Part shown: piece after piece, positions 6,223 through 15,510 of the stretch | Numbering within the stretch: the stretch's first letter is position 1 | Layout of the letters: every line of letters starts with the position of its first letter | Assembly (NCBI RefSeq): GCF_943912555.1 | Contig: NZ_CALTUR010000027.1 | Span: 1-16,568, forward strand | Reading direction: 5' to 3' | DNA length: 16,568 nt | Source of the DNA: an uncultured Streptococcus sp. | GTDB taxonomy: Bacteria > Bacillota > Bacilli > Lactobacillales > Streptococcaceae | The notes under the pieces: model-generated | Database searches by the model: none | Seen by the model: the letters and a program-made list of their open reading frames with translations, nothing else | What the model was told of the DNA's origin: nothing | Translations under genes and position numbers: made by a program

Positions 6223-7359
6223 TTATTCTCCATCAAAGGCATCTTTAATATGGTCAAAGAAGCCTTTTTTCTTTGGATTGACTTTTAAATCACCAGCAGC
6301 TGCGAATTCTTTAAGCGCTGCTTTTTGGCGGTCATTCAAGCCTGTCGGTGTTACGACATTAACAGTAACGTATTGGTCACCAACTGCACCGCCACGAAGA
6401 CTCGGAGCTCCTTTGCCACGTAGACGGAATTTCTTACCAGTCTGAGTTCCCTCTGGGATAACCAATTCAACATCACCGTGAACAGTTGGGATATCAACTG
6501 TATCACCAAGAGCTGCTTGGACAAAGTTAAGGTTCAGATTATAGAAGATAGTGGTTCCTTCACGTTCAAACTTGTCGCTGGCTTCCACAGAAACCACTAC
6601 ATACAAGTCACCATAAGGTCCACCGTTAAATCCAGCTTCACCTTGACCAGCTAGGCGAATTTGTTGACCAGTTTCTACACCAGCAGGAATTTTGACATGT
6701 ACGCTATGCGCTTGTTTTTCATGCCCTGTTCCGTGACAGGTTGTACATGGATCTTTGATTTCTTTTCCGCGACCATGACAGACATCACAGGTTACTTGGC
6801 GTCGCATCATACCAAGCGGAGTCTGCGTATCGACATTAATGACACCAGCGCCATGACAGCGTCCACAAGTGACTGGACTTGTTCCTGGCTTAGCACCTGA
6901 CCCATTACATGTACGACAGCCAGCTTCACGATGATACTTGACTTCTTTTTCAGCTCCAAAAATAGCTTCTTCAAAGGTCAAGTTCACACGATACTGGAGA
7001 TCATCCCCCTGACGAGGAGCATTTGGATTGCGTGAAGCACCGCCTCCGCCGAAGAAACTTGAGAAGATGTCCTCAAAACCACCGAAGCCACCTGCCCCAT
7101 TGAAACCGCCGAAACCACCAGCACCACCAAAGCCACCGTTGGCTCCTGCAGCACCATATTGGTCATAGGCTGCACGTTTTTGGTCGTCACTCAAAGTCTC
7201 ATAGGCTTCTTGAACTTCCTTGTACTTGTCCTCAGCACCAGGCTCCTTGTTGATATCTGGGTGATATTTTTTCGAAAGCTTGCGATAAGCCTTTTTGATC
7301 TCGTCTGCCGAAGCGTTTTTTGACACCCCCAGACGATCATAAAATTCAGTATTGTTCAT
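6223..7359 (-). CDS. dnaJ: Co-chaperone DnaJ (Hsp40)
   Basis: This type I J-protein stimulates DnaK ATPase and delivers unfolded substrates. All domains are present: J domain 1-70 with HPD at 33-35, a Gly/Phe-rich linker (about 72-107), four zinc-binding CxxCxGxG repeats (Cys148/151, 165/168, 191/194, 205/208) and the C-terminal substrate-binding region. 378 residues is normal for streptococci. Start choice: [11 protein letters not shown] is the family start, although no good Shine-Dalgarno precedes it (the upstream bases read TTTGTATCTTGAATT). It is separated from dnaK by a DJ-1-like gene and 273 bases of repeats. No CIRCE was seen in front of it. Confidence 0.97.
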   Translation of the reverse strand: MNNTEFYDRLGVSKNASADEIKKAYRKLSKKYHPDINKEPGAEDKYKEVQEAYETLSDDQKRAAYDQYGAAGANGGFGGAGGFGGFNGAGGFGGFEDIFSSFFGGGGASRNPNAPRQGDDLQYRVNLTFEEAIFGAEKEVKYHREAGCRTCNGSGAKPGTSPVTCGRCHGAGVINVDTQTPLGMMRRQVTCDVCHGRGKEIKDPCTTCHGTGHEKQAHSVHVKIPAGVETGQQIRLAGQGEAGFNGGPYGDLYVVVSVEASDKFEREGTTIFYNLNLNFVQAALGDTVDIPTVHGDVELVIPEGTQTGKKFRLRGKGAPSLRGGAVGDQYVTVNVVTPTGLNDRQKAALKEFAAAGDLKVNPKKKGFFDHIKDAFDGE

Positions 7360-7632
7360 AATTCAAGATACAAAGGGCGTCAAACGGACACAGGCAAAAT
7401 AGGAGTTTTGACGACGGACGCTTGCGTCCTAGAAAAAACTATCTTTTTGGCACAGTCCGTAAGCCCGTGTTCAATTCCCTGAACACCCTTGTTCCTTTCT
7501 GTTATTGTTGCGGAACGAAACCTCAATCTAGGTCGGGTTCAATTCCTTTCTTTCAAATTAAGTAAGAAACTTTGGAACCCGTGTTCAGTTACGAACACTC
7601 TTTGTTCCTTTCTATAATTTTCATGTAAATAT
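7360..7632. other. Gap between DJ-1-like gene and dnaJ, with tandem degenerate repeats
   Basis: These 273 bases hold no supported gene. They carry three related repeat copies (7464-7613) and a short hairpin GGACGC-TT-GCGTCC (7416-7429) near dnaJ. No convincing sigma-A promoter or CIRCE was found, so dnaJ either depends on read-through or has a promoter I cannot recognise. Confidence 0.55.
7464..7613 (-). repeat. Three degenerate copies of a hairpin-bearing repeat
   Basis: On the minus strand the motif AGAAAGGAA occurs three times (plus-strand TTCCTTTCT at 7605-7613, 7543-7551 and 7492-7500). Each is followed by TGAACnCGg-like sequence (CCCGTGTTCA at 7578-7587 and 7464-7473; CGGGTTCAAT in the middle copy). 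The outer copies fold: GTGTTC 7581-7586 with GAACAC 7593-7598, nested inside GGAAC 7574-7578 and GTTCC 7604-7608; and GTGTTC 7467-7472 with GAACAC 7481-7486. The middle copy has lost the hairpin. Spacing is 62 and 51 bases. Confidence 0.6.
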
Positions 7633-8265
7633 TTAGAGGGTATTTTCTATACTCTGTTTCACTTCATCAAACTCTTTGTCCGATAGAGTAAAAATCAAAT
7701 CCTCTTCTGAATATTCATTCTGTTCTTTAAAATAGTTGTCCGTATTTTCTACCAACCCTAGACCAAGAATCACTTTTCTTGCAAACTCTAGATGTGCAAA
7801 ACCGATAGCCGTAATGATTTGTTTATCTTGGACAAAAACTTTCGGTTGGAAATTCTCACGTGGAAGAAATTCAAAATAGTCAAAGAAGTTTTGCCAAATT
7901 CCACCTGTAAATTTCGTGTCGTTCAACAGGCCTGCCTTCGCCAATAAAAGGGGCGCTGAAGAAATGGCTGCAATTAGGATATCTTGCTCATTAAGACCTC
8001 TCAAAAACGAGATCAATTTCTCATCTTGTAGAGTAGGACCTATATTTACCATTCCTGGCAAAATTACACAAGAATAGTCTTCTATACGTATCTGATCCAA
8101 TGTTTTCGTCGATTGACAGGGCAAACCATCCTCAGAGACCACCATCGAATTCTCAGAAGCTACATAATCAATCGTGATATCAAAAGACAGAGCTAAAGTA
8201 CTCGTTAAAGTGGTTATCTCATAAAGAGAAAAATTAGGATAAATGATACAAAGTACTTTTTTCAT
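7633..8265 (-). CDS. DJ-1/PfpI-family protein with serine in place of the usual cysteine
   Basis: This 210-residue single-domain class I glutamine-amidotransferase-like protein begins MKKVLCIIYPNFSLYEI. The family glutamate near the N terminus is kept (Glu16 in LYEI). The nucleophile elbow reads AAISSAPLLLAKAGLL (99-114), where most relatives have AICAAP or AICHGP, so the reactive cysteine is replaced by Ser102. Family members include deglycase, chaperone, protease-like and regulatory proteins; no specific reaction can be assigned. I chose the second ATG because GAGGA sits eight bases before it, while the first ATG, nine bases upstream, overlaps that site. It lies between dnaK and dnaJ, after the dnaK terminator. 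Confidence 0.82.
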   Translation of the reverse strand: MKKVLCIIYPNFSLYEITTLTSTLALSFDITIDYVASENSMVVSEDGLPCQSTKTLDQIRIEDYSCVILPGMVNIGPTLQDEKLISFLRGLNEQDILIAAISSAPLLLAKAGLLNDTKFTGGIWQNFFDYFEFLPRENFQPKVFVQDKQIITAIGFAHLEFARKVILGLGLVENTDNYFKEQNEYSEEDLIFTLSDKEFDEVKQSIENTL

Positions 8266-8293
8266 ACACAACATCCTCTATTTTACCGAAAAA

Positions 8294-8316
8294 CAGAGGC
8301 TGGGTTGCAACCTCTG
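8294..8316 (-). terminator. Terminator between dnaK and the DJ-1-like gene
   Basis: On the minus strand CAGAGG (8316-8311) pairs with CCTCTG (8299-8294) and is followed by TTTTT. Inner pairs (GGTTG with CAACC) can extend or compete with the stem. It would end, or partly attenuate, the hrcA-grpE-dnaK transcript before the DJ-1-like gene. Confidence 0.7.
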
Positions 8317-8331
8317 GATTTCTTCTTATAC

Positions 8332-8365
8332 TTACTAGTTCGAGTTTTAAAAATCCAACTAGTAA
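8332..8365. repeat. Nine-bp inverted repeat
   Basis: TTACTAGTT (8332-8340) and AACTAGTAA (8357-8365) are perfectly inverted around a 16-base AT-rich spacer. It lies between the larger palindrome at 8381-8471 and the terminator at 8294-8316, and may belong to the same repeat cluster. No T tract follows. Confidence 0.55.
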
Positions 8366-8380
8366 TGCTGAATTGAGCAC

Positions 8381-8471
8381 GCCCTAACCTCTTGGTGAAA
8401 AAGATAAATCTTTCTAGAAACTAAAGTTTCTGCGTCAGATTTCCTATTTTCACTATGAGGTTTTAACGGGC
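8381..8471. repeat. Long imperfect palindrome downstream of dnaK
   Basis: Nested inverted segments run outside in: GCCC 8381-8384 with GGGC 8468-8471; AACCTC 8386-8391 with GAGGTT 8457-8462; GTGAAAA 8395-8401 with TTTTCAC 8447-8453; AAATCT 8406-8411 with AGATTT 8437-8442; AGAAACT 8416-8422 with AGTTTCT 8425-8431. The whole 91-base unit can fold into one long hairpin, as expected for a non-autonomous MITE-type element. It begins nine bases from the dnaK stop. I do not recognise it as a named family. Confidence 0.65.
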
Positions 8472-8479
8472 TTTGCATC

Positions 8480-10544
<2,065 letters not shown>

Positions 10545-10802
10545 TCAGTCTTTCTTATTTACTGACATATCCTCTGTAATTAATAATAACAATTGACCAA
10601 TTAAAATAGGTTGCAATATAAGTTCTAATACTTTTTGCAACCAAATTACTGGTTGCGTTCCAAAATAAGAAACTTTTGCTCCTTCCGAAATAGGATAAGC
10701 AAAAAATATCCCTACTACCAGAAAGAAAACGACAATTCCAATAGCCCAATTTGTAGCCGCTATCTTTTTCATTCTCATCTTCCTACTATATTGTTTCGAC
10801 AT
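10545..10802 (-). CDS. Small two-helix membrane protein between grpE and dnaK
   Basis: This 85-residue protein has a basic N terminus (MSKQYSRKMRMKK) and two hydrophobic helices (about 17-38 and 54-74). Its ribosome-binding site AGGAA lies just before ATG, nine bases after the grpE stop, so it should be co-transcribed with grpE under HrcA control. No family motif was recognised. Start alternatives at Met9 or Met11 would not change the helices. Such a gene is not part of the conserved hrcA-grpE-dnaK core, so it is likely an accessory insertion. Function unknown. Confidence 0.72.
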   Translation of the reverse strand: MSKQYSRKMRMKKIAATNWAIGIVVFFLVVGIFFAYPISEGAKVSYFGTQPVIWLQKVLELILQPILIGQLLLLITEDMSVNKKD

Positions 10803-10811
10803 ATAAAATTC

Positions 10812-11336
10812 CTAATTATAGACAACCACCATTGCTGGGCGTAGGATACGATCATGGAGTTTGTAGCCTTTTTGGAAAACTTGGGCGATGGTATCTGCTG
10901 GGTGTTCATCGTCTGCTGGGAGAGTTTGGATAGCCATGTGATAGTTATGGTCAAATTCACCGTCAGCTGTGATCTCTTCGATTCCTTCTTCTTTCAAAGC
11001 GTGAATCAAGCTTTCTTGCACCATCTCCAATCCTTTTTTGACATCATCTGTCAAACCTTCAACTGCGAGTGCACGCTCTAGGTTATCCAAAGAAGGGAGA
11101 ATTGCTTTTGCCAAGTCCTGGCTACGATAACGTTGCAAATTTTGACGCTCTTCATTGGCACGGCGTTGGATATTTTGCATTTCTGCATGAGCGCGAAGGT
11201 ATTTGTTTTCGAACTCATCTGCACGTTCATTTGCCAAGTCCAACTCAGACTTCTCAGGAGTTGTTTCTTCTGTCGTTTCAACAACTTCCTCTTCTTGGAC
11301 TTCTTCTACTTCTTCATTTTTTATATCTTGGGTCAT
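10812..11336 (-). CDS. grpE: Nucleotide exchange factor GrpE
   Basis: This 174-residue GrpE exchanges ADP on DnaK. It has an acidic N terminus ([13 protein letters not shown]), a long coiled-coil helix ([20 protein letters not shown]) and a C-terminal beta domain with the family motif HNYHMAI and the end [16 protein letters not shown]. The start is set at MTQDIKNEE because GGAGG lies eight bases before this ATG; an in-frame ATG 24 bases upstream lies before the Shine-Dalgarno. It is 26 bases downstream of hrcA in the same operon. Confidence 0.97.
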   Translation of the reverse strand: MTQDIKNEEVEEVQEEEVVETTEETTPEKSELDLANERADEFENKYLRAHAEMQNIQRRANEERQNLQRYRSQDLAKAILPSLDNLERALAVEGLTDDVKKGLEMVQESLIHALKEEGIEEITADGEFDHNYHMAIQTLPADDEHPADTIAQVFQKGYKLHDRILRPAMVVVYN

Positions 11337-11362
11337 TTTCGCCTCCTTTAATGATTTCAATC

Positions 11363-12397
11363 TTAATGTACTTCGTAATGATTACTGCTGAGGTAGCGGT
11401 AAAAATCTGTCAACTTCATGGTCAAAACACGATTGACCACATTGACTTGGTTGATTAGCTGTTGGTAATCCAGATTGACCGGACCAATAATTGCTAGAAT
11501 TCCAACTCCCCGATAAGGAATAAGGAACTTGCTACTAATCACCGCTAGGTCAGCTAGACAAGACTCTTGACTATCCGCAACACGAACATTTTGCATCTGA
11601 TCTTCATGCAGCCCTTCACGAATCTCCAAGGCCACCTTTTGCGGTTGATCAAAGAACTGATAGGCTGCCAGATTAGCAAAATTCAAAAGATTGACCTTGC
11701 CCGCCACCACGATATTTTCGTTGAACATTTCCCTAAAGATATGTTCAAAGAGATCCATGACATTGTCCGTCGTTGTAAAGTAACGCTGGATAATCTGCGG
11801 AATCTCCGTCCGAATCTTGTAGTGAATATCTAAAACGGTGTGACCGAGGAAACGCTCTTGAATGATTGCCTTCAGCTTCATCAAATCTTCCTGCAAGAAG
11901 TTCCTTGGAATCAGAAACTGACTGGTAACCGTTCGAGACTCGTCTAGGGTAAATACCGCTAAGGCCGTATGTTGACCTAAAACAACGATATCAAAGGCTG
12001 TCAACCGCTGCCTGCTGGGCTCAACGTCCAGTGCCACTACCGTACAGCCACTCAAGTCTGTCAGTAGATTGGCAGCCTCTTGCAGAATATCCTCTAGTTT
12101 GAAGAATTCCTGATCAAAGGCTTTGACAATCTCATATACCTCATTTTCAGCCAGTCGGTCAAAATCCAGTGAGTGTTTCACATAATACTGAAAACCAGCA
12201 ACACTCGGCATCCGACCGCTTGAAGTATGAGCCTTCTCAAGCAACCCTTGCTTTTCTAAAGCCGCCATATCATTACGAATGGTAGCACTGCTAGAGTTAA
12301 TAGACTCTTGCAAGGCTTTGGATCCGACAGGTTCGTGCGTTTTGGTAAAGATGTCAATGATTAGATTTAAAATATCCTGCTGACGCTCTGTAACCAT
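11363..12397 (-). CDS. hrcA: Heat-inducible transcription repressor HrcA
   Basis: This 344-residue repressor of class I heat-shock genes binds CIRCE operators. A winged-helix N-terminal domain is visible ([51 protein letters not shown] within about 1-70), followed by the larger HrcA dimerisation domain. Start: [10 protein letters not shown], with AGGAG seven bases before the ATG; an upstream in-frame ATG has no such site and lies close to the operator. The promoter with flanking CIRCE elements lies directly upstream, giving autoregulation. It is the first gene of the hrcA-grpE-(membrane protein)-dnaK operon. Confidence 0.97.
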   Translation of the reverse strand: MVTERQQDILNLIIDIFTKTHEPVGSKALQESINSSSATIRNDMAALEKQGLLEKAHTSSGRMPSVAGFQYYVKHSLDFDRLAENEVYEIVKAFDQEFFKLEDILQEAANLLTDLSGCTVVALDVEPSRQRLTAFDIVVLGQHTALAVFTLDESRTVTSQFLIPRNFLQEDLMKLKAIIQERFLGHTVLDIHYKIRTEIPQIIQRYFTTTDNVMDLFEHIFREMFNENIVVAGKVNLLNFANLAAYQFFDQPQKVALEIREGLHEDQMQNVRVADSQESCLADLAVISSKFLIPYRGVGILAIIGPVNLDYQQLINQVNVVNRVLTMKLTDFYRYLSSNHYEVH

Positions 12398-12423
12398 CTC
12401 ACCACTCCTATCTGTCTGACCGA

Positions 12424-12450
12424 TTAGCACTCAGCACACTTAAGTGCTAA
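12424..12450. promoter_or_regulatory. CIRCE operator, proximal (one mismatch)
   Basis: TTAGCACTC (12424-12432), nine-base spacer, AAGTGCTAA (12442-12450). It differs from the consensus TTAGCACTC-N9-GAGTGCTAA by one base in the right arm. It lies between the promoter and the hrcA start, in the 5' leader, where HrcA would block initiation or elongation. Confidence 0.95.
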
Positions 12451-12461
12451 CTTATGATTCT

Positions 12462-12489
12462 ATTATACACCCTTAAAAGAGAATGTCAA
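12462..12489 (-). promoter_or_regulatory. Sigma-A promoter of the hrcA operon
   Basis: On the minus strand TTGACA (12489-12484) and TATAAT (12467-12462) are separated by 16 bases: both hexamers match consensus. It is enclosed by the two CIRCE operators, so it is intrinsically strong and held off by HrcA. Confidence 0.93.
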
Positions 12490-12506
12490 GACAAAAACTC
12501 AAAAAA

Positions 12507-12533
12507 TTAGCACTCTTTTGTCAAGAGTGCTAA
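12507..12533. promoter_or_regulatory. CIRCE operator, distal (perfect)
   Basis: TTAGCACTC (12507-12515), nine-base spacer, GAGTGCTAA (12525-12533): an exact consensus CIRCE upstream of the -35. Read as RNA on the minus strand, the 9-bp stem is followed by six T's (12506-12501), so it also has the form of a rho-independent terminator for the DUF2812 operon ending at 12561. Confidence 0.96.
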
Positions 12534-12538
12534 AAATC

Positions 12539-12550
12539 GGTCTGAAGACC
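12539..12550 (-). terminator. Short hairpin after the DUF2812 operon
   Basis: GGTCT (12539-12543) and AGACC (12546-12550) form a very short palindrome. On the minus strand it is followed by GATTTTT. Alone it is a weak terminator; together with the adjacent CIRCE hairpin it may end the PadR-DUF2812 transcript. Confidence 0.35.
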
Positions 12551-12560
12551 TAGAACCTTG

Positions 12561-13070
12561 CTATTCATCTACTTGGTATTTCCTTTTTAATCTGAAATAA
12601 CCATAGATTAGATAAGAAATCAGAAAAACATACAAAAGAAAAATAATAAAGAAAGACATAGAAAGCTCTTCTTTAAATAAACTCATACAAACAACAAGAC
12701 CACCTAAGAAAGTAGCTGTACAGGAACGAAGTCTAGATCGCATAACTTCCCGTCTGAGCCCCTTACTCATATAGACTTGATCCTCTGAAAGTATATCAGA
12801 AGCTGGTTTACGAAAAATTGAACAAAAACCTGTTTCTATCAATTCCCAACCTCTATTTCTAAAATCTTGCAGTTCATGCTTATGCTTTTTAAGAAATCTA
12901 GAATCATAGATACAGTAGATGATATCATCTGGTTGACATTGGTCAAAATAGAAAAAACCAAAACGACTAGTTCTATACCTCCAACCTTTCAGATGCATCT
13001 CATGTAAATATTCTTCTTCCTTGTCCAAATCAAGAATGGTGAAAATCCGAAATTGCTTTTTATTTATCAT
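12561..13070 (-). CDS. DUF2812 membrane protein (second copy)
   Basis: This 169-residue protein has an N-terminal soluble DUF2812 domain (residues 6-90; FRIFTILDLDKEEEYLHEMH, LKGWRY, FDQCQPDDIIY, FRNRGWELIE, IFRKP) and two hydrophobic helices (about 117-132 and 138-159) near the C terminus. The start is set at MINKKQFRI because GGAGGGG lies seven bases before this ATG; an upstream in-frame ATG would add 30 residues that overlap the end of the preceding gene. It is 34 bases downstream of the first DUF2812 gene. It is paralogous to that protein but shorter and diverged. The family has no established biochemical role that I know of. Confidence 0.82.
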   Translation of the reverse strand: MINKKQFRIFTILDLDKEEEYLHEMHLKGWRYRTSRFGFFYFDQCQPDDIIYCIYDSRFLKKHKHELQDFRNRGWELIETGFCSIFRKPASDILSEDQVYMSKGLRREVMRSRLRSCTATFLGGLVVCMSLFKEELSMSFFIIFLLYVFLISYLIYGYFRLKRKYQVDE

Positions 13071-13104
13071 GACTTCCCCTCCAATTTTGAGCATACCTAC
13101 CCTA

Positions 13105-13683
13105 TCATAAATCTGATAATTCCTTCTTTTTATGCCATAACTTCCAGCTAATATAGGCAACTATTAACAAAAGGATTAAAGACAAGAAAATATCTAGCCC
13201 GACCGCAAATAAACTCCATAGACCATACGCATTACTTTTATTGAGCAACTTAAGTAAGAATGGTATATGTATGGCTAGCAAAAGTAAAACAGGTACTAAT
13301 CGCAGTCTTAAAATGCGATTAACCATAGCTAACTTCCCGGCCGCGTCATTATAAATTTCAAACTCTGTATCCGATTCAATTTCAGAATGTACTTTTCTAA
13401 AATAGGAAAAACTATTAAAGTCTGTAATATGCTCCCAGCCACAGTCTTTAAACAGTTGTAAATAGGAAGCTCTCTCTGATTTTTCCATTGGGTAAAAGTC
13501 CAACTGATAAGACACTTGCTCAGGGTGACATTTTTCAAAGGTATACTTAACTGCAAACAATAAGATAGAATAGCTTACTTTCCTAAGTTTCCAGCCCTTA
13601 GCATGCATTTCTCTAAAGTATAGAGCCTCCCTCTCATAATCCGCAATTGTAAAAATTCGATAAACAATTTTCTTTTCCATCAT
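13105..13683 (-). CDS. DUF2812 membrane protein (first copy)
   Basis: This 192-residue protein has a DUF2812 domain (about 6-98: YRIFTIADYEREALYFREMH, AKGWKL, FEKCHPEQVSYQLDFYP, FKDCGWEHI, SFSYFRK) and two transmembrane helices (about 129-146 and 154-180) with a lysine-rich tail. Its ATG overlaps the PadR stop (ATGA), so the two are translationally coupled. PadR regulators with DUF2812 partners are a recurrent pairing in Firmicutes. A membrane sensor or effector controlled by PadR is plausible but unproven. Alternative start: the next Met, one codon in. Confidence 0.85.
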   Translation of the reverse strand: MMEKKIVYRIFTIADYEREALYFREMHAKGWKLRKVSYSILLFAVKYTFEKCHPEQVSYQLDFYPMEKSERASYLQLFKDCGWEHITDFNSFSYFRKVHSEIESDTEFEIYNDAAGKLAMVNRILRLRLVPVLLLLAIHIPFLLKLLNKSNAYGLWSLFAVGLDIFLSLILLLIVAYISWKLWHKKKELSDL

Positions 13684-14000
13684 CCTTCCTCCCGACTGTT
13701 TCTATAGAGCCGTTCAATACGCTTCAATTCAATATCTAAGACTTTTCGTCCCAAGTCTGTGATCTGATAGATTTTCCGTTTTTCTTCTTCTCGGACAAAG
13801 GAAATCAAACCATCCTTTTCCAGTTTTGACAAGGTTCCATACATAGTCCCAGGACTAATCGAAACTTGCGAATCTGTCATCTCCTTGACCTTTTGCGTAA
13901 TACTATAACCATGACCTTCCTTTTGCAGACAGAACAAGATATAAAAACCCGTTTCCGTCATCGGAAGATAAACTCGACGAATCTTATCCGTTAATTCCAT
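13680..14000 (-). CDS. PadR-family transcriptional regulator
   Basis: This 106-residue PadR-type winged-helix repressor contains LTDKIRRVYLPMTETGFYILFCLQ, GHGYSITQKV, SISPGTMYGTLSKLEKDGLI and RKIYQITDLGR, the full PadR domain, followed by a short helical tail for dimerisation. The start at MELTDKIR has AGGAGG nine bases upstream; the ATG two codons earlier is too close to the site. It is the first gene of a PadR-DUF2812-DUF2812 operon. Two symmetrical motifs in its promoter region suggest autoregulation. The inducer is unknown. Confidence 0.9.
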   Translation of the reverse strand: MELTDKIRRVYLPMTETGFYILFCLQKEGHGYSITQKVKEMTDSQVSISPGTMYGTLSKLEKDGLISFVREEEKRKIYQITDLGRKVLDIELKRIERLYRNSREEG

Positions 14001-14023
14001 TTGCATTCACCTCCTATTCAGTT

Positions 14024-14069
14024 CGATATATCGCACTTCGTTATATAAAATATATCACATCTCGATATA
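14024..14069 (-). promoter_or_regulatory. Putative PadR operators and promoter
   Basis: Two symmetrical motifs lie upstream of padR: CGATATATCG (14024-14033), a perfect 10-bp palindrome, and TATATC-N7-GATATA (14051-14069). They share the GATATA/TATATC core. On the minus strand a TGATATATT extended -10-like sequence falls within the second motif. Binding by the adjacent PadR protein is inferred from position and symmetry. Confidence 0.55.
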
Positions 14070-14081
14070 AAACACAAGAAA

Positions 14082-14105
14082 AAAGACCGCCCTCAGGCAA
14101 TCTTT
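14082..14105 (-). terminator. Terminator of glnRA
   Basis: On the minus strand AAAGA-TT-GCC, loop TGAG, GGC-GG-TCTTT is followed by TTTCTT. The stem has a two-base internal mismatch. It lies 15 bases after the glnA stop. Confidence 0.75.
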
Positions 14106-14119
14106 CTTCTATATTAGTA

Positions 14120-15466
14120 TTAGTAAAGGTCTAAATAATTATCAATTTCCCATTGTGAAACGAAGGTTGCATAGCTTGCCCATTCGATTCGTTTGGCTTC
14201 AAGGAAACTAGTATAGATATGTTCTCCAAGAGCTTCTCTGACAACCTCATCTTCTGTCAAAGCTTTCAAAGCGTTGTGAAGAGTTGATGGAAGGTCTGTA
14301 ATGCCAGCTTCCTTACGCTCTTCTGCTGTCATGATGTAGATATTTTCTTCAATAGGAGCTGGTGCTTCAATTTTGTTTTCAATACCATGCAAACCAACTT
14401 CCAACAGAACCGCCATAGCAATGTATGGGTTAGCCATTGGATCCACTGAACGCAACTCAAGACGAGTTCCCATACCACGTGAAGCAGGTACGCGCACAAG
14501 TGGCGAACGGTTACGACCAGCCCAAGCAATGTAAACAGGCGCTTCATAACCTGGAACCAAACGTTTGTATGAGTTAACCGTTGGGTTCATGATAGCAGTA
14601 TAGTTGTAGGCATGCTTAATCAAACCGCCAAGGAAATGGTAGGCAGTTTCTGACAACTGCATTCCTTTTGGATCATTTGGATCAAAGAAGGCATTGTTTC
14701 CTTCTGCATCAAACAAGGACATATTACAGTGCATACCTGATCCAGCAATACCAAATTTTGGTTTGGCCATAAAGGTTGCATAAAGACCGTGTTTGCGAGC
14801 AATAGTTTTAACAACAAGTTTAAAGATTTGAATCTTATCACAGGCACGGAGAACTTCATCGTACTTAAAGTCAATCTCGTGTTGTCCAACCGCAACCTCG
14901 TGGTGACTAGCTTCTACTTCAAATCCCATTTTGGTCAAGACATTCACAATCTCACGACGTGTATTGTCCGCAAGGTCAGTAGGCGCCAAATCAAAGTAGC
15001 CACCCTTGTCATTCACTTCAAGTGTTGGGTCTCCATTTTCATCCAACTTAAATAGGAAGAATTCTGGCTCTGGTCCAAGGTTAAAGGATTTGAATCCTAC
15101 TTTTTCCATGTGACGGAGAGCACGTTTTAAATTACCACGAGGGTCACCTGCAAATGGTTCACCTTCTGTTGTATAGACATCACAGATCAAACCTGCAACA
15201 CTTCCATTTTCATCTCCCCAAGGGAAGACTGTCCATGTATCCAAGTCAGGATGCAAGTACATATCTGATTCATTGATACGTACAAAACCTTCGATAGAAG
15301 ATCCATCAAACATAGCCTTGTTTGACAAGACTTTATCTAACTGTTCATCTGTAGCAGGAATTTCGACGTTCTTCATCGTCCCCAAAATATCTGAGAACAT
15401 AAGACGAATAAAGGTAACATTTTTTTCCTTGACTTCACGACGAATATCTGCAGCTGTGATTGGCAT
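14120..15466 (-). CDS. glnA: Glutamine synthetase, type I (GSI-alpha)
   Basis: This 448-residue enzyme forms glutamine from glutamate, ammonia and ATP in the cytoplasm as a dodecamer. Visible signatures include FDGSSIEGF (53-61) with Arg63 of the feedback-sensing loop, [26 protein letters not shown] and the catalytic acidic residues of [18 protein letters not shown]. Length and the absence of the adenylylation segment fit the Gram-positive GSI-alpha class, which is controlled by feedback inhibition and GlnR binding. Ribosome-binding site AAGGAG. It is the second gene of glnRA, 36 bases after glnR. Confidence 0.98.
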   Translation of the reverse strand: MPITAADIRREVKEKNVTFIRLMFSDILGTMKNVEIPATDEQLDKVLSNKAMFDGSSIEGFVRINESDMYLHPDLDTWTVFPWGDENGSVAGLICDVYTTEGEPFAGDPRGNLKRALRHMEKVGFKSFNLGPEPEFFLFKLDENGDPTLEVNDKGGYFDLAPTDLADNTRREIVNVLTKMGFEVEASHHEVAVGQHEIDFKYDEVLRACDKIQIFKLVVKTIARKHGLYATFMAKPKFGIAGSGMHCNMSLFDAEGNNAFFDPNDPKGMQLSETAYHFLGGLIKHAYNYTAIMNPTVNSYKRLVPGYEAPVYIAWAGRNRSPLVRVPASRGMGTRLELRSVDPMANPYIAMAVLLEVGLHGIENKIEAPAPIEENIYIMTAEERKEAGITDLPSTLHNALKALTEDEVVREALGEHIYTSFLEAKRIEWASYATFVSQWEIDNYLDLY

Positions 15467-15494
15467 GAGTTTTCTCCTTAATATATGACTACTT

Positions 15495-15510
15495 GCGGTT
15501 GCCTAACCGC
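15495..15510 (-). other. Intercistronic hairpin over the glnR stop
   Basis: GCGGTT (15495-15500) and AACCGC (15505-15510) form a 6-bp stem with a 4-nt loop that contains part of the glnR stop codon region. No T tract follows, so it is not a terminator; it may stabilise or process the glnRA mRNA. Confidence 0.45.

Noticed and set aside
7416..7429. GGACGC-TT-GCGTCC as a terminator before dnaJ
   Set aside because: No adjacent T tract on the dnaJ sense strand at proper distance, and the two-base loop is sterically poor.
7464..7613. CRISPR array
   Set aside because: There are only three degenerate copies at unequal spacing, with internal palindromes and no cas genes; they look like duplicated leader or repeat remnants.
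8266..8274. Upstream ATG for the DJ-1-like gene
   Set aside because: It overlaps the GAGGA ribosome-binding site; the ATG nine bases downstream has correct spacing.
11337..11360. Longer GrpE starting at MKSLKEAK
   Set aside because: This start lies upstream of the AAAGGAGG site used by MTQDIKNEE, and the shorter form has the usual streptococcal length of 174 residues.
12516..12533. TTGACA within the distal CIRCE spacer as a second -35
   Set aside because: No -10-like hexamer occurs 16-18 bases downstream on that strand.
13071..13160. Thirty-residue N-terminal extension of the second DUF2812 protein
   Set aside because: It overlaps the end of the preceding gene, has no ribosome-binding site, and the DUF2812 domain begins after the internal Met with a strong GGAGGGG site.
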